Shown in pieces: positions 1-10,427 of a stretch of 35,571 nucleotides of DNA. How positions within the stretch are numbered: position 1 is the stretch's first letter; the number at the start of each line of letters is the position of its first letter. The notes beneath the pieces were generated by a model. The model saw only the letters and a program-made list of their open reading frames with translations, had not been told where the DNA came from and made no database searches. Source of the DNA: Glomus cerebriforme (lineage: Eukaryota; Glomeromycota; Glomeromycetes; Glomerales; Glomeraceae); the NCBI GenBank assembly GCA_003550305.1, contig QKYT01000173.1:4088-39658 (forward strand), written 5' to 3'. Made by a program: the position numbers and the translations under genes.

Positions 1-1361
1 ATAAATAATAATTGCTAAGATTTCACAATACAAAATAAAATATTACTTTTTGAATAAAAATCTGTGTAATTTACTTAACATTCATATAACCCGCACAGTT
101 ATTTGATCTTAAATTCAATTTTATTAAGAAAAAAACTAATATTCCTATAAAATAATGTTCAATAATGTATCTTAGCGAAAATGCTTCCCAAATCCCAAAT
201 TTATTATTATTTGTAAATCCTCGTAATCCATTTTGACCCTCATAAATGTGTTTCGACCCCCCGTAATTCATTTTGACTCTCGTAATTCATTTCGACCTTC
301 GTGGAATTTTTTTTGATCATTTCGACTTTGCCATTTTCATTTCGGTTTCATGTATAGTTACATCAGTCATAATTCAAAAAAATCTATTTCATAAGAAAGT
401 ATAATTTATAATATCCTTCAAACTGATAGCAAATATACTTACAAGTTTTTTTAGATAAAAGTAAATAGTTGCAAGAATGTTTGTCAAGCATCTTATGAAA
501 GAATAAATATTTTTTTTTAAGATTTTATTAAATTAATACAAGTATTAAAATAGTAATACTTTTACTATAAGTATACAAATTCAATTACCTAAAACTAAGC
601 CTATCTCTTAGGAAGTTAAAAAGGTTTTAATAAATGTAATTAAGATAGAAATTTACTATAAAAGATCAAAAAATGGAAAATTTATATAAAATTATAAAGA
701 GAAGATAAAAAAATTGTGACAAGCAAAAGATCCTAATGAATATATTCTAAAAAATACAAAAAGATTATTCTTTAATAAAAATAAATATCATTAAATAATG
801 GATGATTACAAATTCTATTATAAAAAAAATCAAAAAATTTTTAATACTATAATGGATCTATACTATAAAATAGCCAAGGATTTAAAGAATAGGTTAATGA
901 AAAAGCTGAAGACTTTCTTAATTCATAAGTATCCATTAGAATAACAATTCTATATTAGGAGAATAATTATCAATCTTTTTCTTACAAAAGATCTTTTTAG
1001 GCCTTATTTCTTATTATCTTCCAGTTAGTATAAAACTGGTTGAAAAGTTGCCCTACTTATATTGTTAATTTAATTTATTAAAATTTAAAATAATACTTAT
1101 TTGTAGATTTGACAAGATGTATTCATAATTTATTTCAAGTATTTTTTCTATAATAGATTTATAATACAATAAATGTGATTATCTTGTTAAAAAAAATATA
1201 TATATTAAATATATTTACTTGTAGATTATTTTAAATTTTTATAAAAAATCAAATTACTTTTACTTGTTTTTGATTAGTAAAGTTTGAAATTAATAAAATT
1301 AACCAGTTAATTAATTAGTTAAGATGATTAACTGATTTTTAATTAGTTATATCAATAAGTT

Positions 1362-1500
1362 AATTCAGGTCAAACTTTAACGCTAGCCAAAATTTAAAAG
1401 TTTTTATTCCGGTCAAAATTTTACTGCCGGCCGGAATCAAGTTTCGAACGTTGTTAATTCTGGCCAAATTTTAATGCCGACCAGAATTAAATTTTAACCT
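1362..1500. repeat. Degenerate tandem repeat with GGCC(A/G)GAAT units
   Basis: Three diverged units of about 45-51 bp run head to tail, starting near 1363, 1406 and 1457. Each begins ATTC(A/C/T)GG(T/C)CAAA and contains a central T-rich stretch followed by GCC. Related words (TCCGGCCAGA, GGCCAGAATT) recur near 23290-23340 and 29420, so this is a dispersed family. No coding capacity was seen. Confidence 0.6.
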
Positions 1501-2199
1501 AACCAGTCAAAAACCTTAGGTATATGGTACACAAACTTATAATTCGTTCCAGCACTATAAATTTGGCCCAAATTATTATTATTTTGGTTTCGGCCTGATT
1601 TTTGACTCGGTAAAAGTTTCATTTGGCAAAATCTGAATCCTGAAATTATGCTGAATTTGCAGAATTTTGGCAACATAACCAACTCTGGAAACTCATAATC
1701 CTGGCCATTTTTTGATGGGATGTAGGGGAATTCGTTGGTCGACTGAAAATGGTGCCCAAAGCAGGCCTTGTTGTTTTAGAACACAAGATGATATTAACTT
1801 TGTATATATATATACTTTTTCTTATTATCTATTCATAATAAAAATTTTGTATTAAAATGATTCAGAAATATTGGTTTCACGCTTTTAATATTTTTAGTTA
1901 GCGAAATCTAATACATTTGGAAAGATTGTTTTTTTTGTAAAATATAAAACAATTTATTGTTATATTTCTTAAAAATTACATAAATTACATAAATTACATA
2001 GAAGATGCCAGCACCTAATTCGAAGATTTGAATGCGCATACAAAATTTTACTAGCTAGTCTAAATAAATCACCGGAATGATAACTCTTTCAAAAACTAAC
2101 GAAATCATCATTATCAAAACGGAGAGAATATTTTCTGGGTTTCTAACAAACTAAACAATTAAGCATCCTAAATGCTTTATATAGTTATTACATTAAAGT

Positions 2200-2345
2200 G
2201 AAGACTTCTCCTAAAGTCATTAAACATGCAAAGACTTCTCTTGAAGTCATTAAATTAAGTAAGCTAAAACTTCTCATGAAGTCATTAAATAAGCAAAGAC
2301 TTCTCCTGAAGTCATTAATAAATAAATGAAGAAGTCATTAAGTTA
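2200..2345. repeat. Hairpin-unit tandem repeat (GACTTCTC..GAAGTCATTAA)
   Basis: Four full units and one partial unit occur at about 2203, 2233, 2268, 2298 and 2331, spaced 30-35 bp. Each full unit carries an inverted repeat, GACTTC with a 4-nt loop and GAAGTC, followed by ATTAA. The array could form a row of small cruciforms or RNA hairpins. It does not have the exact repeats and unique spacers of a CRISPR array. Confidence 0.7.
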
Positions 2346-3690
2346 TTATGAAAAGGTTAAACCAAAGAGTTATTATAACATTAAGCTATTAACACTATAA
2401 AGTTATTTATATAAAAAAGGTTAAGTTGACTAAAAAGTTCCGAATAATTCTCAAATATTGAAATCCAGTGATCAACACTAGATATAATGACGATTCTAAT
2501 TTCATTACTTGCTGTGCTAGTGCAGCTGTTGTTGCTAAAGGTGCTGCTGGTGTAATTATTGACTGAACCAGGCTGTTATTGTTGATGTTGTCAATGTTGT
2601 TACGTTCAACTGAGTCAAATATCGTCATTATTTATGCCAAGCTGTCCATTAGGTGGTTTGAATAATTTTAATAATTTTTGTTATTAAGTATTAGGTCGGC
2701 TAACTTAAGTGAAAAGAACATAATTATAATATAAAGAATGCTTAGATTCATAATTGAAGCTTAGTAGAATCACCGGTGAAACATGAAGTATGTTGTTTTA
2801 ATATTGAGAATTGGATTCAGAAATTTTTTTGTAAGAAAAAAAAATAGATTGAAAGTTGTCGCATATTATATATACTGTATATTAATTTTATTAATCGAAA
2901 GGAAAATCATATATTCCTATCAAACTATCAAACTTTGAATGACCAACTCATTCCGGAATTTGGTAATAAAATCTTGTTTAATAACTTGAATTCTTATCTT
3001 GCTGCAGAAAAATTAAATGTTTTCTCCTGAATAATTGCGCCGAAACATAGAATATATCTATTTTTAGCGACAAAATTTTTAATAAACGTGTAAATCCTTC
3101 AATAAACATTATAAACTTTAAATTAATTTATCCAATTACATCAAATATTATTGAAAATTTAGCCACATCTATGAAAAAAGGGGGATCATCAAAGTTGTTG
3201 CACATAAAATCTGGTTTGTCTCACCATTTTCAAAATTGTTTGTGTTCCCGGATAAGTTCAGGATATAACCTGTATAATTTCCGGGCAAAAGGGTGTTTTC
3301 CACTTCAATCATCATGATCAATCATTTTGAAACGCCAATAATTTTCGATTACGACAAAAATTACCGGCGAGGATCAAATTTATCATATGTCCGAAACCGC
3401 GTTCAACTGAATTTCATCATCCGAATTTCGCTATTCTATTACTAGCATTATAAACAATAAACTAACGATCTTTCCTAATTATCTATTTCATAATTTATAT
3501 ATCTATAAAAGTTCATCTCTAGGAAATAGAAATACATAATGAGTACTAAGAAAAGGAACGTGATATAAATATACAAAAAAAATTACATAACCACTAATAA
3601 TTAGCATGTTGAAGATTATATTCTTAATCAAGTTAAACTATTGCAATTATCGTTCTAATAATCATATTAAAGAAATATTTTTGATTGTGT

Positions 3691-3990
3691 GAAGATTTAT
3701 TCTTATCCATACCACTTCTATAATGTATGTCGTCTAAATTCCTTTACGGATATCAACTCGCAAGTGCTTTCTATGCCTTTCTGGATGATAGAGGTCATAC
3801 AGCTAGTTCGTGAGACCTTCTTCAGATTAATTCCCATATTCGTTCCATTGAAACAGATCAATACGAAATGTTACAGAAGTACATCCTATCTTCTGGCTTC
3901 ATGGATCCGTGGTGATCTTTCTTCAAGATTTTTAGCAATTATAGGATAGACAAGTACAGAACTCTAGGTTATTTGATTGTTCTTTTATAA
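3691..3990 (+). pseudogene. Decayed coding remnant, product unknown
   Basis: One frame from 3691 to the TAA ending at 3990 reads as coherent protein except for a TAA near its start and TGA codons at 3811 and 3913. Between the stops it is protein-like, for example YQLASAFYAFLDDRGHTASS and SIETDQYEMLQKYILSSGF. Both TGA codons are one C-to-T change from CGA (Arg), as expected from deamination of CpG. I do not recognise the family. The base composition is less AT-rich than the flanks, consistent with former coding sequence. The overlapping open frame starting at 3689 in another phase is probably chance. Confidence 0.45.
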
Positions 3991-4395
3991 TGTGATGTGC
4001 AAAAGAATCTAGATATTTGAGATTTACCTGTATGGTAGAAGATACTGATTATAAATTTTTTTTAATACACTTTCAAGATAAAGAATAATTAAGGAAAATT
4101 TCCCCCTATTTTGTAATAAGATGAAAATAATATACAAAATATCCAAATGTGTATGTATTAAGAAAATATAGATGTCGTATGATAACACTAACTCATGAAA
4201 ACTATTGTAATTAATCGTGACGATCAAGAACCATGTGAGCATATATACGAGAAGCCGCTCATTAACATCAAAAAAAAAAATTAATGCCGATCAGATAAAT
4301 TTTGCCGAAATATGCGCAATGATGTAATGTAGTGGTTTTTAAAGTTAAAAAACAAAGGTTCTTTCACTCGAAACAATCACTTAAATACTAATACT

Positions 4396-4776
4396 ATGCC
4401 TGAAGTTACTATAAATTATCTTATTGCGGGAGAAAACCCCGATAGAACCTTACAAGTTACAATTGATAACAGCAATAGTGTTTCGGAACTCAAAGCACAA
4501 ATTTTGAGAGAGAATCGGGACGTCTTTGCTAGTGAATTTCCTAGCCAACTCACGTTAGGTAAGGTTTCTATCAGTCGCAGAGACGACGAGGAACTAGAAA
4601 TTCTCAGGAACTATTACTATAGTATCCGAACTCGCATAAGCATCGAAAATGATCTCGGAGGTACGGAACTACCACCGGACGATAATATCTCGAGATATTT
4701 TCGCCGCAACAGACAAGATTATTATATAGAACTTGTTGTAAAAGGGAGACTTAGAAGTCGGCAAATAGAAAGTTAG
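4396..4776 (+). CDS. Crinkler-type (CRN) ubiquitin-like N-terminal domain protein, header only
   Basis: This is a 126-residue single-exon protein. It resembles the ubiquitin-like header of Crinkler/CRN effector-type proteins, which are abundant in Rhizophagus and related fungi. In order it has a beta-rich start (VTINYLIAGEN), a TVSELK-like helix start (SVSELKAQILREN), the LTLGKVSI strand that corresponds to the LTLWKVSI/LxLFLAK region, an acidic stretch, then TELPPDDNISRYF and a final IELVVKGR strand matching the usual L-P-x-x-I-S-x-x-F and I-x-(I/V)-V-V-x-x-(P/R) ending. In full CRN proteins this header is followed by a variable C-terminal effector domain. Here a TAG follows within about ten residues of the header, so the protein is either a stand-alone header or a truncated CRN. 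It has no signal peptide. The ATG at 4396 is the only sensible start. Family assignment rests on pattern recall, not a search. Confidence 0.65.
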   Translation: MPEVTINYLIAGENPDRTLQVTIDNSNSVSELKAQILRENRDVFASEFPSQLTLGKVSISRRDDEELEILRNYYYSIRTRISIENDLGGTELPPDDNISRYFRRNRQDYYIELVVKGRLRSRQIES

Positions 4777-6079
4777 GATAGAAGAAAGTCATTAATATTT
4801 TCACAACTGTATCATTTATTTTTTTTTTTGTATTGCTAATAAAACATTACAATGAAATTATTTAGTTCTGCCAAAAATCTTTTGCAATTTGGGATGTAGA
4901 AAGGTGGGGGATATGTTTGCTAATTATTTTGACCTGAGTTCGATTCCCCGTCCATAATCCTACGTGAGTCTCACACAATCTATATAATCTGCAGACATCA
5001 GATTATCTATGACAGGTCAATGCAAAATAGCATTTGTTAAATCATTAAGTCCAAGTTCTTAAAGAGATACAGTATGTTCTATTAGAATAATTCAATTCTT
5101 TTCACAGAGTTTTTTTCTTGATCTCGTTCTTGTCGTTTGATGATATTTTCTGGATTTCCATTATGAAAGAATTCTAGAATTCTAGGTACTTGGATGTTTT
5201 TAAGAAATCTGGTTTATGAATATAAAAGGGCATATATTCTTGATGGTTGCAGTACATTCTGGAATTTTCAATGTATAATGATAAACATTTTCTTCTAGAT
5301 TATGCTTTTTTTTTTAGCAACGTTTATACAAATTTTTTTGGGTAACTCCTCATATTTTCTAAAGATGACTCTCATACATGTCCTTTGCTACACTCCTATT
5401 TCAAAGAACGTTTATATCTTTTAGAACCCAATGCATCGCTCAAAGTTGATCTAGGTCTTCATATCATTTTTTAATTTTCCAGAGGTATGATCAATAGATT
5501 GAGCTGAAAGTTTCCGGCAATTTCACTTTTTTTTAAATACTTTGCTAATTAAAAAAAAGTTATGAAATGCTCGTCAAGTGCAGGGGAACTCAGTAAATGA
5601 ACATTACATTCATATTCGTACAAATCTTGAAATACTTGAAAGATGTGTTGAAAAATATTTGCAAACCCGGCCAATTCGGTAATATCCTGGATATAACGAT
5701 CCATAAGTAATAATCAAACATTAGTTCTTCTTAAGGATAAGACTCTAAATTTTCGTGAATCAATATCAACACCATCAGCATTGAGTTTTCTACTATAACA
5801 TTCTGAAATGTTATTTTCTGGAATTTAAAGCGAAAGTATAGAATTCTGGAATGAATATTCTTAAATTTAGATCAGGATCAATTAATAATAAAATTTCGCA
5901 TATATCGCACTGAGAATGTTTGGACAAGATAATATTTGAGTAAGAATCGTCTTTATTGGATCACACATTATATAGTTTAACACTTTTCCAAGCAATCCCA
6001 GATAATTAAAAGAAACATCATGAATTTTCTTTGATCTTGTGACAATATAATAGTTTGGCAAAATTTTTTTTACATCCGA
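4777..6079. other. Intergenic region downstream of the CRN header gene
   Basis: No coding sequence is supported. I checked whether the missing CRN C-terminal domain continues here and saw only short frames with many stops. A GTTCGATTCC word near 4930 resembles a tRNA/SINE B box, but no foldable tRNA surrounds it. Confidence 0.6.
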
Positions 6080-6099
6080 TTACATATTTGATATATAAT

Positions 6100-6320
6100 A
6101 AGTGGATTGATTAAGCATCATCGGTAAATATGTTGTAAAATCCGTAAATGTCGCTGTAATGTCGGAATTTAATTTAACGCCGTAATGTAATTCAACGCCG
6201 TAATACCGTAATGTCGTAAGCACCGTAATTAAATAAAACGCCGGGATTATAAAATGTAACGCCGTCATAAATGAGGTTGTCTAAAGCCGGGTTCGATCCG
6301 TAATTTTTGGCCGGCATTAC
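6100..6320. repeat. CCGTAA-rich repeat patch (forward orientation)
   Basis: CCGTAA, CCGTAAT and CGCCGT words recur about a dozen times between 6120 and 6310, ending in a GCCGGCATTAC segment. The same words occur in reverse orientation (TTACGG) at 6940-7150, so the two patches bracket the polymerase fragment and MITE. This layout looks like subterminal repeats of a decayed mobile element. A smaller patch occurs at 24935-25025. Confidence 0.55.
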
Positions 6321-6429
6321 TGCATTAAGAAATTAACTATGTGACAAATAATTGTGTGACGAGTAGAATTTTCACTTCTAAGTTCTAATGCATAGTACAG
6401 CGGGGGCAAATTATATAGTGTGTCACGTG

Positions 6430-6873
6430 ATTGACGTTGATGTCTATCGCCCTCACCTATCATAGTAGGGAAAGGATACTACCGTATATAGCGGGCCACA
6501 GTACCCCGGGTATCTTGCAAAAATCGGGGGTTTGACCCTGTACCCCCGGGTACTAAATAAAACCTAAAAATTCCGTTTTTTGCAAATATCTCACGATATA
6601 CCGGTCCAATTTGAACGATCTTTTTTTTATTATGAAGAGCTCAATGAGAGCTATCAAACAAAAAAAAGATGGCTCAAATCTGATCACTGGATCACGAGAT
6701 AATTGTAAAATATCCCCCGGATACTATACAATTCTATTAAATTTTTCAAGAGGGGTACTATGCATAGGGGGGGTACTATGGCCCGTGATATACGGTATTA
6801 CGACGTTAACTCTCTATATCCTACAGCTATGTGCCTCCCTATGCCTGTGGGAATCCATAGATTTCTCACTTTT
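6430..6873 (+). pseudogene. Family-B DNA polymerase (protein-primed type) fragment, interrupted
   Basis: Right of the MITE, codons from about 6796 read YYDVNSLYP, then TAM and PMPVG. This is the motif A region of protein-primed family-B DNA polymerases (the DNA_pol_B_2 group found in mitochondrial linear plasmids and Polinton/Maverick elements). The aspartate of motif A is at 6802-6804. Left of the MITE (about 6443-6463) one frame reads VDVYRPHL, which resembles the conserved V(E/D)V(F/Y)(K/R)P stretch just before motif A. It is followed by stops and a frame change. The exonuclease domain, motif C and the rest of the enzyme are absent, so this is a dead fragment. It may come from a transposed plasmid or a Polinton-like element; the sequence cannot distinguish them. 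Confidence 0.7.
6482..6795. mobile_element. 314-bp palindromic MITE with TA target duplication
   Basis: The left end CCGTATATAGCGGGCCACAG at 6482 is the inverted complement of the right end at 6795, with 23 of the first 26 bases matching and continuing GTACCCC. Further internal inverted pairs (TCTCACGAT near 6590 with ATCACGAGAT near 6692, and AAAAAAGATGG with GATCTTTTTT) show that most of the element folds back on itself about a centre near 6640. TA flanks both ends (6480-6481 and 6796-6797), as in Tc1/mariner-type insertions. Removing the element and one TA brings the polymerase motif A codons together in frame, which fixes both the boundaries and the target duplication. No transposase is encoded. 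Confidence 0.85.
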
Positions 6874-6934
6874 TTACAACAAAAAAAAAAAAAAGAAATA
6901 TCAAAAAAATTATTTCTTTTAATGCCCAAAAAAT

Positions 6935-7160
6935 ATACATTACGGTATTATTAATTACGGGCTTACGGCATTTAAAAATTACATTACGGGCGTTACGGCT
7001 TTGCGATTTACGGCACGTGCCATAACCGTAATTATAATTTCTGATTACCTGTTACTTTGTTACATATTTCCATACTTAGCGTCACGGCGTTAATGCATTT
7101 ACGGCATTACGGCACTACGCATTTACGATTTACGGTTTTTAAATACGGCTTCGGAATTTT
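6935..7160. repeat. TTACGG-rich repeat patch (inverse orientation)
   Basis: TTACGG, ATTACGG and CGTTACGG words recur more than ten times from 6945 to 7150, the reverse complement of the CCGTAA words at 6100-6320. Together they form an imperfect inverted pair around the polymerase remnant. No protein is encoded. Confidence 0.55.
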
Positions 7161-8401
7161 TTTTACGAATGACGAAATGTTGTAATTTGGGAATTTCAAC
7201 CGCGACTATAATTTTATTAGTTGTTATTTTTTGATTTTCGGTTAAAGGTTGTAGACTTGTGGTAAGAAATTCTTATGGTTTAGGAGCAATTGGACGAAAG
7301 TTAAGCATTTTATTAAGTTCGTTAATGTTATAAAAAAAAAGACAAAAAGCGCGTTAATGAGTCAACACGACAACGTTTATATTAATATATTAATATGTGA
7401 TTCATATCATCATATGTGACCAACAAAAAATAAAAAAAAAAACATAAAAACTTATAGAAGACACTGTGATCATGAAACAGATAAAATTATATAAAGATCA
7501 AATTCAAATTCATATTATATAGTAGTCTTTATTAAAATTTTAAGTTATTGATATTAATAAATATAAGTAGAAAGTACAAAGTGCAATACAAAGTTGTAGC
7601 TCATGTCATTTAAGGAAAATTCATTGTCCCTAAATACATTTTACATATTACCTAATAACTGCATAATATTAATGGAGCAGAAAAAGAATGAAAACTCGCT
7701 ATCAATAATTTTCTTGCAGGTGGAAGACATTTACGCATATTTTATAAGTCACAGAGTCATTGAGTCATTGAAATCTACTACATACGAACACTTTCGGTCA
7801 CCTTTAAAAGAAAATTTAGCGGTTAGGACTAATCTAATGACTCCATGACTCTGTGAGTGACTGTGACTCATTTCATTCTCATAAGATATAAAAAACCTTT
7901 AATGACTCATTGTGGTGTAAAAATCTTATGACAATCCCTTAATCATGTCTTTTTAACTATATTGATTGTAATATTCGCGATGTTATATTTGCTAATACTG
8001 GAACCAATCAAAATCAATCAAAATAATTTTATTTGCTGATCAAGTTTACATATCACAACTCATAAAGATCTAAATAAAAATGCAACTGAATGAACTGATA
8101 TGAACGAAAAATAAATAAATATGTTTATATAGGTAAATCATTGTTTTTTTTTAATTTATACAGAAATTTGTGATCAAATGATCTACAAAAAAAAACACTT
8201 TTTTTGGACCTTAATAAAAAATATTTCTTTTATTATATGTATAAATAACAATTTCACATATGATATTGATTCTGATTTTTATAATAGATCTTGTAATAAA
8301 TATAATTTATTTAATTGTATATAAAAATTTATAAAATAAAACAAATTAACTGATACATATTAAATATATTAAATAATGAAAATAATAAAAATTTCTGTTT
8401 G
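7161..8401. other. Intergenic region
   Basis: No gene is supported. A short patch at 7750-7890 has repeated AGTCA/TGACT words (GTCACAGAGTCATTGAGTCATT and its inverse) that can pair, probably a decayed minisatellite. The last part is AT-rich and includes the presumed 3' UTR of the BTB-TLDc gene. Confidence 0.6.
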
Positions 8402-10072
8402 TCATTTTTCTACTACTTGAAAAACTTCAATTTCTTCAACATAAAATTCTTCTTCGTCATCTCTAATATTATCTTCATAATAAACTCTTGTACAGGAACC
8501 ATATCTTGGTCTAGATTTATTACCAAACCAAATATCACCATAACCAAAACATGGTCCATGAAATTGTGTATCAAAAATTGCTCCATCAACAAAATAAGGT
8601 CTAATTCTACTAATTTTTGAAATTATTCCTGATGATTGTTTCTGTTTATTATCCATTTGTACAAAAGGAGTATCATCATCATCTAAATCAATCATAGAAA
8701 ATATAAAACTATCACCTGTAGCAATATAATTTCCGTAACTATACCATCCTACAGGATTATAACCTCCAATAATTTCATAAGTTTCAGCAATTTTAATAAA
8801 TACAGCGGTAGGACCACGATTATCAACATGTTTATGAAAATATTCAAAAGAAAATCCATCTCTACTACCACGATAAATTAATTTAAACCTGTAAGGAATA
8901 TTTATTCTTTCACCTTTAATCAAATGAGAAGTAGAAGGTGATGTCATTAATGATAATGATGATGATGATGATGAAGAAAGAGTATTTTTTCCTTCAATAT
9001 AATTTGAAATTAATATAGCATGTTTTGGTAAGATTATTTTAGAATTTAAATTGTTTGATGAAATTCTAGTAGCTTGAATTATTGTATGTTTAGGTTCTTC
9101 ACCTGCAAGATAATATGATAAAAGATCTTGTCGTAATTTTTTTGGCAAAATCGGTTCAAATGGCCATACTTTATGATAAAAATCTTTTGATGATATATGA
9201 AAAAATCTTATAAATGGAAGTAAATCATGAAGAGTTTTTTCCAAATTTGAAAAATCTTCTGATGACAAGTTTTCTAAATCATTTTGAATATTAGAATTTT
9301 CTATTTCCCATTTTATCAAAAAATTCCATATATCCTAAGATAAAAAAAAAAGTAAGATTAACATAAATTTACAAATAATAATAATACTAACTTACTATTT
9401 CTTCAATTCCAAGATCATCCCTTTTAAGAAGTCGTAATATTACAGGTTCGTTTACATGAAGAAATTCTTTGGATTGAAAAAAATCCCAAACATCTTCAAA
9501 AATAATATTAAAACAAAAATTTTGTAATTTTTCACAAGAATCATGATCAAATGCAACTTGTATAACACTAAAAATATTCTTTTGCATCCAAGTAACTTTA
9601 TATGTTATTAAATAATCTTGTACATGATTAAATAATTCAAATAAACATAATTCATCTGATGCTTCTATAAGTCTAAAAATCTCTAAATCTTCAAGTTGTT
9701 CTAAGTAAATTGTTCCACTATAAATATATCTAAAATAATTAAAAAAAAAATCAATTATTTTTTTTTAAAAAAAAAAATCGCTATATAGTAAAATTAATAC
9801 ATACATACATATATATATTACCTTAAAATTACATTAAATGCATTGCAAGAAATGTTTGGTTTCTTAAATATAATCATGTCACCTTCTTTTCTTAACCAAT
9901 CATTTGATAAAGCTGTATGGAAATATTCCGACCTAGCTCGTAATATAGAAGAATGTGCTCTAAATGTTTTAAAACTTTTCCCTTGGCCTACTTCAATTAG
10001 CATATTATGATCATCTGCATTTTCCAAAAGATTTGTCAAATCTAATGAAAGTGTTGATAAATATTGTGTCAT
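8402..10072 (-). CDS. BTB-BACK-TLDc domain protein (3 exons, 505 aa)
   Basis: Exons (minus strand): 10072-9822, 9729-9396 and 9334-8402. The introns are GTAATA..TTTTAG and GTAAGT..TCTTAG, and the phases fit exactly, giving 505 residues. The BTB/POZ fold spans about residues 15-115, with FRAHSSILRARSEYFHTAL, the KKPNIS strand and FNVILRYIYSG crossing the first intron. A BACK-like helical region follows, including DIWNFLIKW at the start of exon 3. The TLDc domain runs from about 297 to 502, with RFKLIYRGSRDGF, IGGYNPVGW and a glycine-rich FGYGDIW segment. A polyserine run (ATGATG-type microsatellite in the DNA) lies in a TLDc loop. BTB-TLDc proteins are strongly expanded in Glomeromycotina. BTB domains often link substrates to cullin-3 ligases and TLDc domains are tied to oxidative stress responses, but the function here is unknown. 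Confidence 0.88.
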
Positions 10073-10427
10073 AATTATTATTAAAATTTAAAGTCTCGAG
10101 AAAGAAAAAGTATTGGAGAATGAAAGTTAGTTTATGTAATTAATTAAATTATATTAAATGTTTAGAAACGTTACATGATTGTGCATCGTTACATCGTATA
10201 ATACGTCATAAAAACTAATAATGGCACATCATCAATCATCAATAAATAAAAAAATTTAAAAGTAAAAAGTGATAAGAAAACCGGTTTAAAACTAAAAATA
10301 TAAAATCTTTATATAAATTTTTCAAAAAAAAAAAAGTATATAAGTAGTATAAATATTTTAAAAAATGTTCATATAATTATCAAAGAAATTATCTAAATCT
10401 AAATCTTCTACCTCACAGATTTTATTA
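10073..10427. other. Intergenic spacer between two minus-strand BTB genes
   Basis: This 355-bp spacer holds the promoter side of the BTB-TLDc gene and the 3' flank of the KCTD-type gene. It is AT-rich with poly-A tracts. No further feature was recognised. Confidence 0.6.

Larger units (their letters stand above)
1..3690. other. Gene-poor, repeat-rich intergenic region
   Basis: No supportable gene is visible here. The sequence is strongly AT-rich with many homopolymer runs. Long frames in this stretch are short and have no recognisable motif. Two repeat patches stand out and are listed separately: a degenerate tandem repeat with GGCC-containing units near 1360-1500 and a hairpin-forming tandem repeat near 2200-2345. 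Confidence 0.7.

Noticed and set aside
2200..2345. CRISPR-like array
   Set aside because: Units are degenerate, the spacers are themselves related and only about 10 nt, and the host is a eukaryote.
4890..4965. Possible tRNA: GAGTTCGATTCCCC resembles a T-arm/B box
   Set aside because: The bases flanking the TTCGATT loop do not pair as a 5-bp stem, and no acceptor or anticodon arm could be drawn upstream. At most it is a SINE-like B-box relic.
6280..6300. Second B-box-like word GGGTTCGATCC
   Set aside because: It lies within the CCGTAA repeat patch and has no surrounding tRNA fold.
6611..6922. 103-residue plus-strand open frame
   Set aside because: It runs across the MITE and into the polymerase fragment out of frame; the YYDVNSLYP frame explains the sequence.
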